DNA of 64,000 nt from Cupriavidus pampae (GTDB taxonomy: Bacteria; Pseudomonadota; Gammaproteobacteria; Burkholderiales; Burkholderiaceae), in contig NZ_CAJZAG010000003.1 of the NCBI RefSeq assembly GCF_914271485.1, forward strand, positions 248,001-312,000. Direction: 5' to 3'. The position numbers were made by a program, and so were the translations under genes. Every line of letters begins with the position of its first letter. Within the stretch, counting starts at the first letter, position 1. Below the pieces are notes generated by a model. The model did not search any database. It was not told where the DNA came from and saw only the letters and a program-made list of their open reading frames with translations. Below, piece after piece: positions 8,749-17,023 of this stretch.

Positions 8749-9568
8749 ACGTAGACGTAGACGTAGGCGTAGGCGACGGCGACGGCGACGGCGACTCGAG
8801 CGAAGATATCCTGCCCGGGTGCTGCGCCGACGCGGCCCCACCCCGCAACCCCACCACCACGTCCCGCGCCGACTCCGCCAGCTCCCGTCGCCCCAACCCC
8901 TCGGGCTGCAGCACCGGACCGATCGTCAGCCTGGCCTTGATCCGCGGTGCGCGCAGAATCGAATCCATGCATTCCAGCAGCGTAATGTCGTCGATATACG
9001 CCGGTGCCAGCGCCAGTTCGCCCGTGGCCGCATCGACGTAGCTGAGTCCCACCGGTTGCACCGGGATATTGCCGGAGATCGATGCCTGCAGCAGGTTCGC
9101 GTGAAACGGCAGCACCTTCGAGCCATCGGTCGTGGTGCCCTCGGGGAACACGCCGACCAGGTCGCCCTTCTTCATCTCGTCGGCAATGCGATGCAGCACG
9201 CGATGGGCATCACGCTTGTTGGCGCGTTCGATAAAGATCGTGCCGGTCTTGTCGCACAGCCAGCCGATCACGGGCCAACCGCGGATTTCGGACTTGGCGA
9301 CGAAGCGCGTCGGCTCCCAGCAATGGATCACGTAGATATCGAGCCACGAGATATGGTTCGACACCAGCATCGCACCCTCCTGCGGTGCGTGGCCGGTGCG
9401 ACGATCCTCCACCTCGAGTTCGACGCCGCAGATCGCCAGCATCCTGAGCGACCATTTCCGGATGCGCTGGCGTCGCGCCTCCTTGCCGATCCACGGAAAC
9501 ACCGTGGCACAGATCAGCATGCCTTGCAGGATATGCAGGAACAGGACGAGCTTGCGCAGCACGATCAT
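8711..9568 (-). CDS. plsC: 1-acyl-sn-glycerol-3-phosphate acyltransferase (PlsC)
   Basis: This 285-residue enzyme acylates lysophosphatidic acid at the inner membrane. It begins with a hydrophobic helix and contains the acyltransferase motifs S-N-H-I-S-W-L-D (H-x4-D), T-I-F-I-E-R-A-N-K-R-D, and F-P-E-G-T-T-T-D-G. The ATG at 9568 gives the usual short N-terminus (M-I-V-L-R-K-L). It is 13 bases downstream of the dihydroorotase-like gene and is probably the last gene of the algH-ruvX-pyrR-pyrB-pyrC' operon. The last 25 or so residues form a low-complexity Ser/Pro/Thr tail coded by a hexanucleotide repeat, and the final 38 bases overlap the convergent acyltransferase 3 gene. Confidence 0.9.
   Translation of the reverse strand: MIVLRKLVLFLHILQGMLICATVFPWIGKEARRQRIRKWSLRMLAICGVELEVEDRRTGHAPQEGAMLVSNHISWLDIYVIHCWEPTRFVAKSEIRGWPVIGWLCDKTGTIFIERANKRDAHRVLHRIADEMKKGDLVGVFPEGTTTDGSKVLPFHANLLQASISGNIPVQPVGLSYVDAATGELALAPAYIDDITLLECMDSILRAPRIKARLTIGPVLQPEGLGRRELAESARDVVVGLRGGAASAQHPGRISSLESPSPSPSPTPTSTSTSTSPASLTSDAS
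8733..8795. repeat. degenerate hexanucleotide tandem repeat (GACGTA/GACGGC) across the plsC 3' end
   Basis: About ten 6-base units run through this stretch: three of GTAGAC, two of GTAGGC, then GACGGC units, plus degenerate copies at the left edge. On the minus strand they encode an alternating Ser-Pro, Thr-Pro and Thr-Ser tail of PlsC. On the plus strand a TAG within the array is the stop codon of the acyltransferase gene. Because the unit is six bases long, unit gain or loss would keep frame on both strands. Confidence 0.85.
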
Positions 9569-9581
9569 GGCCTGGCTCCGC

Positions 9582-10856
9582 TCAGCGCGCCTCGTACACC
9601 AGTTGGCCACCGACCAGCGTCATGCGCACGCGGCCTTCCATCTCGTAGCCAAGCCACGGCGAATTCTTGCCCTGGCTCTTCAGCGACTTGCGCTCGACCT
9701 TCCACACGTGCTTCGGATCGAAGATGCAGATATCGGCGGCGTTGCCGGTCAGCAGCGAGCCGGCGTCGAGGCCAATCACGCGGGCCGGTTCGCTCGTGAT
9801 ACGCGCCAACGCCTTGACCAGCGGCACCTTGTGCTCCGAGGCCCAGCGCAGCGTCAGCGGCAGCAGCAGTTCCAGACCGGTCGCACCGGGCGTGGCCTCG
9901 GCGAACGGCAGCAGCTTCTCGTCGTCGTCCACCGGCGTGTGGTCAGAGGTCAGCGCGTCGATGGTGCCGTCGGCCAGCGCGGCGATGATGGCATCGCGAT
10001 CGCGCGCGCCACGCAGCGGCGGGGTGAAGCGCATCTGGCTGTTGAAGTAGCCGATGTCCATGTCCGTCAGCGACACGTGGTGGATATTCACGTCGCACGA
10101 GACCGGCAGCCCTTCCTTGCGCGCCTGGCGCACAAGCTCGAGGCCTTGTGCCGACGACAGCCGGCACAGGTGCACGCGCGCGCCGGTGGTGCGCATCAGT
10201 TCGAAGATCGTATGCAGCCGCACGGTCTCGGCAATCACCGACACGCCCGACAGGCCCAGTCGCGATGCCACCGCGCCGCTGGCGGCCACGCCGCCGCCGA
10301 GAAACGGATCCTCGGGGCGCAGCCACAGCGTAAAGCCGAAGGTCTGCGCGTATTGCATCGCGCGCTGCAGCACCTTGGTGTCCCGGATCGGCTCTTCGGC
10401 CTGGCTGAAGCCGACGCAACCGGCTTCGGTCAACTGCCCCATCTCGGTCAGCGCCTCACCCTTGAGGCCCACGGTCAGCGCACCCAGCGGATATACGTGC
10501 GTCTGGTTCAGCGTGCGCGCGCGGAACTTGAGCATCTCCACGAGGCCCGGTTCGTCGAGCACGGGATCGGTATCAGGCGGGCACACCAGACTCGTCACGC
10601 CACCCGCGGTCGCGGCCGCGACCTCGGACTCGAGCGTGGCCTTGTATTCGTAGCCCGGCTCACGCAGCCGCGCCGACAGTTCGACCAGACCCGGGCACAC
10701 GATCAGCCCCTTGGCGTCGAGCGTCTTGTTGGCATGGAAATCGGCCGGCGCCTTGCCCACACCGACGACCTTGCCGGCGGCAATGTACAAGTCCTGCTCG
10801 GCGTCGATATTTGCGGCCGGATCGATCAGGCGGCCACCCTGGATATGAATTTTCAT
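9582..10856 (-). CDS. pyrX: inactive dihydroorotase homologue (PyrC'/PyrX), aspartate transcarbamoylase partner
   Basis: The 424-residue protein aligns along its length with type I dihydroorotase but lacks most zinc ligands. The usual H-x-H at 61/63 reads S-A-R, the F-S-D-D-G aspartate near 153 reads F-S-Q-A-E, the histidine of L-H-C-E-D near 180 is arginine, and the histidine of H-x-x-H-V-S-T near 232 is arginine. D305 (S-D-H-T-P) is kept. In Pseudomonas the equivalent pyrC' product has no dihydroorotase activity and is needed to assemble the PyrB dodecamer; the same structural role is inferred here. The gene follows pyrB by 32 bases. A catalytically active pyrC must be encoded elsewhere in the genome. 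Confidence 0.9.
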   Translation of the reverse strand: MKIHIQGGRLIDPAANIDAEQDLYIAAGKVVGVGKAPADFHANKTLDAKGLIVCPGLVELSARLREPGYEYKATLESEVAAATAGGVTSLVCPPDTDPVLDEPGLVEMLKFRARTLNQTHVYPLGALTVGLKGEALTEMGQLTEAGCVGFSQAEEPIRDTKVLQRAMQYAQTFGFTLWLRPEDPFLGGGVAASGAVASRLGLSGVSVIAETVRLHTIFELMRTTGARVHLCRLSSAQGLELVRQARKEGLPVSCDVNIHHVSLTDMDIGYFNSQMRFTPPLRGARDRDAIIAALADGTIDALTSDHTPVDDDEKLLPFAEATPGATGLELLLPLTLRWASEHKVPLVKALARITSEPARVIGLDAGSLLTGNAADICIFDPKHVWKVERKSLKSQGKNSPWLGYEMEGRVRMTLVGGQLVYEAR

Positions 10857-10888
10857 TGTCTCAATCGGGGAAAGCTTCAGGGAGGCGC

Positions 10889-11860
10889 TTAGTCGTTATT
10901 TCCGGCGACTATACCCATGACTGCCATACGGACCGCGATGCCGAACGTCACCTGATTCAGGATCACGGACTGCTTGCCATCGGCCACGGCGGAGTCGATC
11001 TCCACGCCGCGGTTCATCGGGCCCGGGTGCATCACGATCGCATCGGGTTTCGCCAGCGCCATGCGCTCGGGCGTGAGGCCGTAGGCCTTGAAGTATTCCT
11101 GCGCGGAAGGCAGCAGCGCGCCGCTCATGCGCTCGTTCTGCAGCCGCAGCATGATCACCACGTCCACACCCTTGAGGCCCTCTTCCATGTTGTGGAACAC
11201 GCGCACGCCCATCTGCTCGAGACCGGACGGCAGCAGCGTGCGCGGTCCGATCGCGCGCACTTCGGGCACGCCCAGCGTGGTCAACGCATGGATATCGGAA
11301 CGCGCCACGCGCGAGTGCAGGATGTCGCCGACGATCGCTACCGTCAGGTTCGTGAAGTCCTTCTTGAAATGCCGGATCGTGTACATGTCCAGCAGGCCCT
11401 GCGTCGGGTGCGCATGGCGCCCGTCGCCGGCGTTGATCACGTGGACGTGCGGCGCCACGTGCTCGGCAATCAGGTACGGCGCACCGGAGCTGGCATGGCG
11501 CACCACGAACATGTCGGCGGACATTGCCGACAGGTTGTTGATGGTGTCGAGCAGCGACTCGCCCTTGCTGGTCGAGGACGCGTTGATGTTCAGGTTCAGC
11601 ACGTCGGCCGACAGCCGCTTGGCGGCGATCTCGAACGTCGTGCGCGTACGCGTGGAGTTCTCGAAGAACAGGTTGAACACGCTTTTGCCGCGCAGCAGCG
11701 GCACCTTCTTGACGTCGCGGTCGGAGTCCGACAGCGACACGAACTGGCTGGCGGTGTCGAGGATGTGCGTGATCATGTCACGCGACAGCCCTTCGATCGA
11801 CAGCAGGTGCTTGAGCTCACCGTTCTTGGTCAGCTGCGGGTTGCGGAACATCTTGGTCAT
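10889..11860 (-). CDS. pyrB: aspartate carbamoyltransferase catalytic subunit (PyrB)
   Basis: This cytosolic enzyme joins carbamoyl phosphate and L-aspartate to form N-carbamoyl-aspartate, the committed step of pyrimidine synthesis. The 323-residue sequence has the carbamoyl-phosphate loop S-T-R-T-R-T at residues 69-74, the second-subunit loop around S-T-S-K-G-E-S, and the H-P-T-Q-G-L-L-D block. The length matches the class that pairs with PyrC' rather than PyrI; no pyrI is present in the window and a pyrC' follows directly. It lies 54 bases after pyrR. I saw no convincing attenuator hairpin in that gap. Confidence 0.95.
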   Translation of the reverse strand: MTKMFRNPQLTKNGELKHLLSIEGLSRDMITHILDTASQFVSLSDSDRDVKKVPLLRGKSVFNLFFENSTRTRTTFEIAAKRLSADVLNLNINASSTSKGESLLDTINNLSAMSADMFVVRHASSGAPYLIAEHVAPHVHVINAGDGRHAHPTQGLLDMYTIRHFKKDFTNLTVAIVGDILHSRVARSDIHALTTLGVPEVRAIGPRTLLPSGLEQMGVRVFHNMEEGLKGVDVVIMLRLQNERMSGALLPSAQEYFKAYGLTPERMALAKPDAIVMHPGPMNRGVEIDSAVADGKQSVILNQVTFGIAVRMAVMGIVAGNND

Positions 11861-11914
11861 GGCAGGTCAGGCGCGGGCGGGGTCGGGTTCCGGGTCGGGA
11901 AAAACTAAGCGGGT

Positions 11915-12439
11915 TCAGGCACGTGCCTCGGTGGCGAACGTAAAGCGCGCGGCCGCGCCCTCGCCCGCTCGCGACAGCACCAGCGTGCTGTGCGCCGGCA
12001 CGTCGACGGTGGCGGAGGCGAAGTCGGCGGCCACCGGCAGCTCGCGGCCACCGCGGTCGGCCAGCACCGCCAGCGCGATGCGCGCGGGGCGGCCATAGTC
12101 GAACAGTTCGTTGACGGCGGCACGAATCGTGCGGCCCGTGGCCAGCACGTCGTCGATCAGCAGAATATTGCGGTCCTGCACCGCGAACGGCAGCGCGGTC
12201 GGCTCAGCCTGGCTGTGCAAACCCTTCTTGGCGTAGTCGTCGCGATGGAACGCCACGTTGATCACGCCGTGTTCGCCGAGCTTCAGGTCGGCGGCCAACC
12301 GTTCGGCAATCCAGGCGCCGCCGGAATAAATGCCGGCGATCGACCAGGCTGCGCGGTCCGCGGATGGCATCAGCGCCTGGGCCTGGTCGCGCAGCGCGTG
12401 GTAAAGCGCCTCGGCGTCGGGGGTAGAGGTCTGCGTCAT
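11915..12439 (-). CDS. pyrR: PyrR bifunctional regulator / uracil phosphoribosyltransferase
   Basis: A 174-residue type I phosphoribosyltransferase with the PRPP loop [13 protein letters not shown] at residues 92-104. PyrR proteins salvage uracil with PRPP and, in Bacillus, bind pyr mRNA to attenuate transcription; in proteobacteria their regulatory role is less settled. The start codon overlaps the ruvX stop by four bases (ATGA) and the gene leads into pyrB, giving the algH-ruvX-pyrR-pyrB order seen in many beta- and gammaproteobacteria. Confidence 0.92.
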   Translation of the reverse strand: MTQTSTPDAEALYHALRDQAQALMPSADRAAWSIAGIYSGGAWIAERLAADLKLGEHGVINVAFHRDDYAKKGLHSQAEPTALPFAVQDRNILLIDDVLATGRTIRAAVNELFDYGRPARIALAVLADRGGRELPVAADFASATVDVPAHSTLVLSRAGEGAAARFTFATEARA

Positions 12440-12873
12440 AGGGGAAGCTCGTCGAAAAACTGTTGCAGGATGATGCGGGCGGCCTCGGCGTCAAGCGCGC
12501 CGCGCCGCGCGCCGCCCATGGCGGCCATGCGTGAGGAGTAGCGCTCGTCGACCCAGGTCACCGGCAGGCCGTAGCGGCCGTTGAGCTGGTTGCCGAAGCG
12601 GCGGGCCAGCCGCATCGACGGCTGTTCCGGCTCGTCCGGCGCGGCCTCGGGATTGACCGGCAGGCCAACCACGAGCTGCACGGGCGCCCATTCCCGGATC
12701 AGTTCGGACACCGCGTCGAAGCGGGCCTCGACGGTCGTATTGGGGACAATATGTAGTGCGCGGGCTTGTCGGGTCACGAAATTGCCCAAAGCCACGCCAA
12801 TTTTCTTTTCGCCGTAATCAAAAGCGAGAACCGTGCCGTCACGCGGGACTTCGGGCACCGCCGGCTCAGGCAT
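12436..12873 (-). CDS. ruvX: Holliday junction resolvase-like protein RuvX (YqgF)
   Basis: The 145-residue RNase H-fold protein begins its core with [15 protein letters not shown] (catalytic-type Asp at residue 19). It continues with V-V-G-L-P-V-N and W-V-D-E-R-Y-S-S, the pattern of YqgF/RuvX, and ends with a conserved [12 protein letters not shown] block. Family members have been linked to pre-16S rRNA 5'-end processing. The ATG at 12873 overlaps the end of algH by 8 bases, and the stop overlaps pyrR, so the three genes are coupled. Confidence 0.92.
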   Translation of the reverse strand: MPEPAVPEVPRDGTVLAFDYGEKKIGVALGNFVTRQARALHIVPNTTVEARFDAVSELIREWAPVQLVVGLPVNPEAAPDEPEQPSMRLARRFGNQLNGRYGLPVTWVDERYSSRMAAMGGARRGALDAEAARIILQQFFDELPL

Positions 12874-13441
12874 GCCCGGCTTCTCCGGACAGCATCGTGA
12901 CGTCGATGCCCAGCAGGCGCACCGCAGCCGCGAAGCGCTCCTCGGGCGGCACACTGAAGATGATCTCGGGATCGGCCTGGACTGTCAGCCAGCCGTTGCG
13001 GCTCAGTTCTTCCTCGAGCTGGCCGGCGCCCCACCCGGCATAGCCGAGCGTGAGCAGGAAGCGATGCGGGCCGCTGCCATTGGCCACAGCCTCGAGCACG
13101 TCCTTGGAGGTGGTCATCTCGAGCCCGCCTGGCACCGCCAGCGACGACACGTAGACACCCACCGGGTCATGCAGCACAAAGCCCCGTTCGGTCTGAACGG
13201 GGCCGCCGAAGTAGACCGGCTGGTGCGCCACCGGCTGGATCTCGAGCTTGAGGTCGATCTTGTCGAACAGCGTGGCCATATCGATATCGATCGGCCGGTT
13301 GATCACCAGGCCGAGCGCGCCGCGCTCATTGTGCTCGCAAAGGTAGACAACGGAACCCGAAAAGGTCGGATCGGCCATGCCGGGCATGGCAATCAGGAAC
13401 TGATTGGTGAGATTGATCGAGGTGACTTCGGGCTTCGCCAT
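12866..13441 (-). CDS. algH: YqgE/AlgH family protein (UPF0301)
   Basis: The 191-residue protein shows the family hallmarks near its N-terminus, [13 protein letters not shown], followed by [20 protein letters not shown] and later [16 protein letters not shown]. Its molecular function is not established; it is named from an alginate-related phenotype in Pseudomonas and is commonly the gene before ruvX. I prefer the ATG at 13441, which has a GGAAA six or so bases upstream; an in-frame ATG at 13450 is possible. It heads the pyrimidine operon. Confidence 0.88.
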   Translation of the reverse strand: MAKPEVTSINLTNQFLIAMPGMADPTFSGSVVYLCEHNERGALGLVINRPIDIDMATLFDKIDLKLEIQPVAHQPVYFGGPVQTERGFVLHDPVGVYVSSLAVPGGLEMTTSKDVLEAVANGSGPHRFLLTLGYAGWGAGQLEEELSRNGWLTVQADPEIIFSVPPEERFAAAVRLLGIDVTMLSGEAGHA

Positions 13442-13518
13442 GATTTCCATTTTATCAAATCGCCGCCGCTGCTTCGGAAAACTTGTTGCGAAACATCACA
13501 TCGCCGCCGGGGCCACAT

Positions 13519-14223
13519 TTATTCCGGGAGCAGGGCCGCGAGGTCTTCCGCGGTCAGCCAGCGCCATTCGCCCGGCGCCAGCGTCGGCTCCAGCACCAGC
13601 CGGCCGATCGCGCTGCGGTGCAGTGCCTCGACATGATTGCCGGCCGCCGCGACCATGCGCTTGACCTGATGGTACTTGCCCTGCAACAACGTGAGGCGCA
13701 GGCTCCGCTCGCCGGTGGCCTCGCAACCCTCGGCCGCCAGCGGCGCCGGTTCGTCGTCGAGTTTCACCCCGGTACGCAACGCCTCGACCTGCGCCTCGGT
13801 AACCGGCTCGGCCGTCGTCACCTCGTAGACCTTGGGCACCTTGCGCTTGGGCGAGGTCTGGGCATGGATGAACTGGCCATCGTCGGTCAGCAGCAGCAGC
13901 CCCGTGGTGTCGTGATCGAGCCGGCCGACCGCCTGGACTTCCCGCAGCCGCAACGGAACTGGCAGGAGCGTGTACACACTTGGATGATGGCGCGGCCGCT
14001 GCGAGCACTCATAGCCGGTGGGCTTGTTGAGCATCAGGTAGGCCTTGGTACAGGCGAGCCATTCTTCGCCATCGACGGTCAGCCGGAGGCCGTCCACCTC
14101 GAAGTTCGCGCGCGGATCGTCGCACAGTTCGCCGTTGACCTCGACCAGCCCGGCGGCGATCAGGTCGCCACAGTAGCGGCGTGTGCCAAAGCCCTGGGAT
14201 TGAAGAATGCGATCGAGAGTCAT
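13519..14223 (-). CDS. rsuA: RsuA-family 16S rRNA pseudouridine synthase
   Basis: The protein has 234 residues: an N-terminal S4-type RNA-binding segment (residues 1-50) and the RsuA/RluB/E/F catalytic domain with G-R-L-D-H-D-T-T-G-L (catalytic D103), Y-L-M-L-N-K-P-T-G, and L-x-L-L-Q-G-K-Y-H-Q-V-K-R-M. RsuA isomerises U516 of 16S rRNA in E. coli; this subfamily assignment fits the length and the Y-H-Q-V-K-R-M block. It is transcribed away from the photolyase gene, and the 77-base gap to algH leaves room for an independent promoter of the pyrimidine operon. Confidence 0.88.
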   Translation of the reverse strand: MTLDRILQSQGFGTRRYCGDLIAAGLVEVNGELCDDPRANFEVDGLRLTVDGEEWLACTKAYLMLNKPTGYECSQRPRHHPSVYTLLPVPLRLREVQAVGRLDHDTTGLLLLTDDGQFIHAQTSPKRKVPKVYEVTTAEPVTEAQVEALRTGVKLDDEPAPLAAEGCEATGERSLRLTLLQGKYHQVKRMVAAAGNHVEALHRSAIGRLVLEPTLAPGEWRWLTAEDLAALLPE

Positions 14224-14275
14224 GTGCTGCGGATATCCTGCAAAAACGGGCTAGTTGCTATGGTAGGTTACGACG

Positions 14276-15817
14276 ATGCCCAATTCTCGTACCCCTCTGC
14301 TTCCCGCGGCCCGCCTGCCTTACCGGATCGAGCGCCGGTTTGCGCGTGGCCTGGTCTGGTTCCGGCGCGACCTGCGCGCCGACGACCATGCGGCGTTGCA
14401 TTATGCCCTCATGCACTGCCAGCAGGTATGGTGCGTGTTCGTGTTCGACCGCGAGATCCTCGACCCGCTGTGCGCGCGTGGCCTGCGCGCGGACCGCCGC
14501 ATCGACTTCCTGCTGCAATCGCTGGCGCCGCTCCGGGCGACGCTCGAGCAGGCCGGTGGCGGCCTGATCGTGCTCCATGACACCGCACGCGACGCGCTGC
14601 CGAAGCTGGCGCGCGGGCTCGAAGTGGAAGCCGTGTTCACGAACCACGATTACGAGCCCGCAGCCAATGCGCGCGATGCCGCGGTGCGCGAAGCGCTGGC
14701 CGCCGACTCGCGCGACTTTCTCACCTTCAAGGATCAGGTCGTCTTCGAGGCCAGCGAGATCCTGACCGGTCAGGGCGGCCCGTTCTCGGTGTTTACTCCA
14801 TACAAGAACGCATGGCTGCGCACGGTGCAGCCGTTCGACCTGCGGCCCTACCCGATCGAGCCGTATCTCGGCGCGCTGGCACCGGTGCCACGCCAGTGGC
14901 AACACGCATTACCGTCGCGGCACGACCTCGGCTTTGCCGAGAGCAACCTTGCCGAGGTGGCCATGCCGACCGGCAGCGACGGCGCGCATGCGCTGTTCGA
15001 CGAGTTTCTCGACCGCATCGGCGACTACGGCAAGCTGCGCGATTTTCCGGCGACGCGCGGACCCAGCTATCTGTCCGTGCACCTGCGCTTCGGCACGATC
15101 TCCATCCGCACGCTCGCGCGTGCGGCGCACGAGGCCGTGCTGCGTGGCGGGGCGGACGCGCCCGGTGCGGCGGTGTGGCTGTCGGAGCTGATCTGGCGCG
15201 ATTTTTACTTCATGATCCTGCATCACCACCCGCGCGTGGCCGCGGGCAAGTCGTTCCATCCTGAATACGACCAGTTGCGCTGGATCGACCACGCCACCGG
15301 CGAGCGCTACTTCGAAGCGTGGTGCGCGGCGCAAACCGGCTATCCGCTGGTCGATGCGGCGATGTTGCAGATCGCGCAGAGTGGCTACATGCACAACCGG
15401 CTACGTATGGTCGCGGCAAGCTTTCTGATCAAGGATCTCGGGGTCGATTGGCGGCGCGGCGAGCAGTATTTTGCCGATCAGCTCAACGATTTCGATTTCT
15501 CGGCGAATAATGGGGGCTGGCAGTGGGCAGCATCGACCGGCTGCGATGCGCAACCCTACTTCCGCATCTTCAATCCGGTCACGCAATCGGAGAAGTTTGA
15601 TCCCGAGGGCCGCTTTATTCGCAAGTACCTGCCGGTGCTGGCAAAGCTGCCGCCCAAGTACATCCACGCACCATGGACCGCCCCCGCGCACGTGCTGGCC
15701 GAGGCCGGCGTGCGATTGGGCGACCAGCCGGGAGACAACTACCCGCGCCCACTCGTGCAGCACGATGTGGCGCGCGGGGAAACGTTGTTGCGTTATGGCG
15801 CGGTGAAAGGGAAATAG
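14276..15817 (+). CDS. phrB: deoxyribodipyrimidine photolyase (class I cryptochrome/photolyase)
   Basis: The 513-residue protein repairs UV-induced pyrimidine dimers in a light-dependent way. It has the N-terminal antenna-binding Rossmann domain (L-V-W-F-R-R-D-L-R-A-D-D-H-A-A-L near residue 25) and the C-terminal FAD-binding helical domain. In the latter, W-L-S-E-L-I-W-R-D-F-Y, Y-M-H-N-R-L-R-M-V-A-S-F and the near-terminal Q-P-Y-F-R-I-F-N-P can be read. It has about 25 residues before the antenna domain, so the start could be slightly downstream. Its stop lies 12 bases from the convergent hemY stop. Confidence 0.95.
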   Translation: MPNSRTPLLPAARLPYRIERRFARGLVWFRRDLRADDHAALHYALMHCQQVWCVFVFDREILDPLCARGLRADRRIDFLLQSLAPLRATLEQAGGGLIVLHDTARDALPKLARGLEVEAVFTNHDYEPAANARDAAVREALAADSRDFLTFKDQVVFEASEILTGQGGPFSVFTPYKNAWLRTVQPFDLRPYPIEPYLGALAPVPRQWQHALPSRHDLGFAESNLAEVAMPTGSDGAHALFDEFLDRIGDYGKLRDFPATRGPSYLSVHLRFGTISIRTLARAAHEAVLRGGADAPGAAVWLSELIWRDFYFMILHHHPRVAAGKSFHPEYDQLRWIDHATGERYFEAWCAAQTGYPLVDAAMLQIAQSGYMHNRLRMVAASFLIKDLGVDWRRGEQYFADQLNDFDFSANNGGWQWAASTGCDAQPYFRIFNPVTQSEKFDPEGRFIRKYLPVLAKLPPKYIHAPWTAPAHVLAEAGVRLGDQPGDNYPRPLVQHDVARGETLLRYGAVKGK

Positions 15818-15829
15818 CCGCTTGAAGAA

Positions 15830-17020
15830 CTACGCGGCCAGCATCGCGCTTTCGCGGTAGTGGCGCTGGGCGTCCTCGGGGCGCTCGGTGTCTTCGAACA
15901 GGCGCGCGAGCGCGAGGTGCGCGCGCACACGCAGGCGGCGCTGCGCTTCGGGTTCCGCGTACTTGAGCGCGCGTTCGAAGCTCGACTGCGCCTTGCCCCA
16001 CAGCTGCTGGCCAAGGCACAGCACGCCGAGCGTGTAGTACAGATCTGCGTCGTTCGGATGCTGCGCGAGCCATTGCTCTGCCTGCTGAATCTGCGGCAGC
16101 GCGCGTCCGGGTTCGGCACAATCGGCGTAGCGCTGCACCAGCCGGCTGTCCCAGTTGACCTTGAGCGCGTCTTCGACGATGCGGCGTGCTTCGTTCTGAT
16201 GACCGAGCGCCGAAAAGTAGCGGGCCGCCGATTCCGCGATACGCACCGCGCGGCGTTCGTCCGTGGACAGCGACTTCCAGAAATACAGCAGCGCGTCGGC
16301 ATCGTGGCGGCGCTCTTCGAGCATCGCTTCTACGGCCATCTGCTTCAGGCGCAAGGCCAGCACCGGATGCAGAGCATTGCGCTTCTCGAGCGAGCGCGCC
16401 AGACGCAGCACCTCGGACCAGTTCTTCAGATGCTGGTGCGCGCGCAAGGCAATGCGCTGCACGTGGATCTGCCGTCCGCCCTGCGCCTGCAATTGCGCGA
16501 TGGTCTCGAGCGCGCCTTCGGCATCGCGTGCGTCGACGAGCAATTCCGCCATCGACACGAGGCGAGCCTGTTCGCGCTCGGGATCGGTCACCTGCGCCAT
16601 CCACACGTCTCGGCGATCCGATTCCTGCATGCGGTGCGCCGCGCGCGCGCCGATCAGCGCCGCGGTCTGCGCCTGCTCGGGCCACGCCTGCGCGTCGCGC
16701 GCCGCGCGTTCCGCACGCGCAAAGCGCCCCGCGAACAAATTCTCGATGGCTTCGCGCAGCGCGGCCTGTGCCTTGCTCATGCGACTGCGCTCGCGATAGG
16801 ACGCGGCACGGCGCGGCATCTCGGAAATATGGCGAATCGTCGACAGCACGGTCCATGCGACGAAGAACGCCAGCAGCAGCAACGCGAGCGCGAGGTTCAG
16901 CGACAGTTCGACCCGATACGGCGGATAGAACAGCACCACGTTGCTGTGATTGAACTGCGTGAACAGCGCAAGGCCGACCGCGCCGCCAAACAGGACCGCT
17001 ACCCAGAACAGTAGCCGCAT
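15830..17020 (-). CDS. hemY: HemY, TPR-containing inner-membrane protein of heme biosynthesis
   Basis: A 396-residue protein with two N-terminal membrane helices (about residues 1-22 and 40-62), the family block F-x-P-P-Y-R-V-E-L-S-L-N-L-A in between, and a long helical TPR-rich cytoplasmic region. This is the proteobacterial HemY, unrelated to the protoporphyrinogen oxidase of the same name. It is thought to organise late porphyrin steps at the membrane; its exact role is unresolved. It starts 3 bases after the hemDX stop, so hemC-hemDX-hemY is one operon. Confidence 0.92.
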   Translation of the reverse strand: MRLLFWVAVLFGGAVGLALFTQFNHSNVVLFYPPYRVELSLNLALALLLLAFFVAWTVLSTIRHISEMPRRAASYRERSRMSKAQAALREAIENLFAGRFARAERAARDAQAWPEQAQTAALIGARAAHRMQESDRRDVWMAQVTDPEREQARLVSMAELLVDARDAEGALETIAQLQAQGGRQIHVQRIALRAHQHLKNWSEVLRLARSLEKRNALHPVLALRLKQMAVEAMLEERRHDADALLYFWKSLSTDERRAVRIAESAARYFSALGHQNEARRIVEDALKVNWDSRLVQRYADCAEPGRALPQIQQAEQWLAQHPNDADLYYTLGVLCLGQQLWGKAQSSFERALKYAEPEAQRRLRVRAHLALARLFEDTERPEDAQRHYRESAMLAA

Positions 17021-17023
17021 GCG

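Noticed and set aside
9582..10856. Functional dihydroorotase pyrC
   Set aside because: The zinc-binding H-x-H and other ligand residues are replaced, so catalysis is very unlikely.
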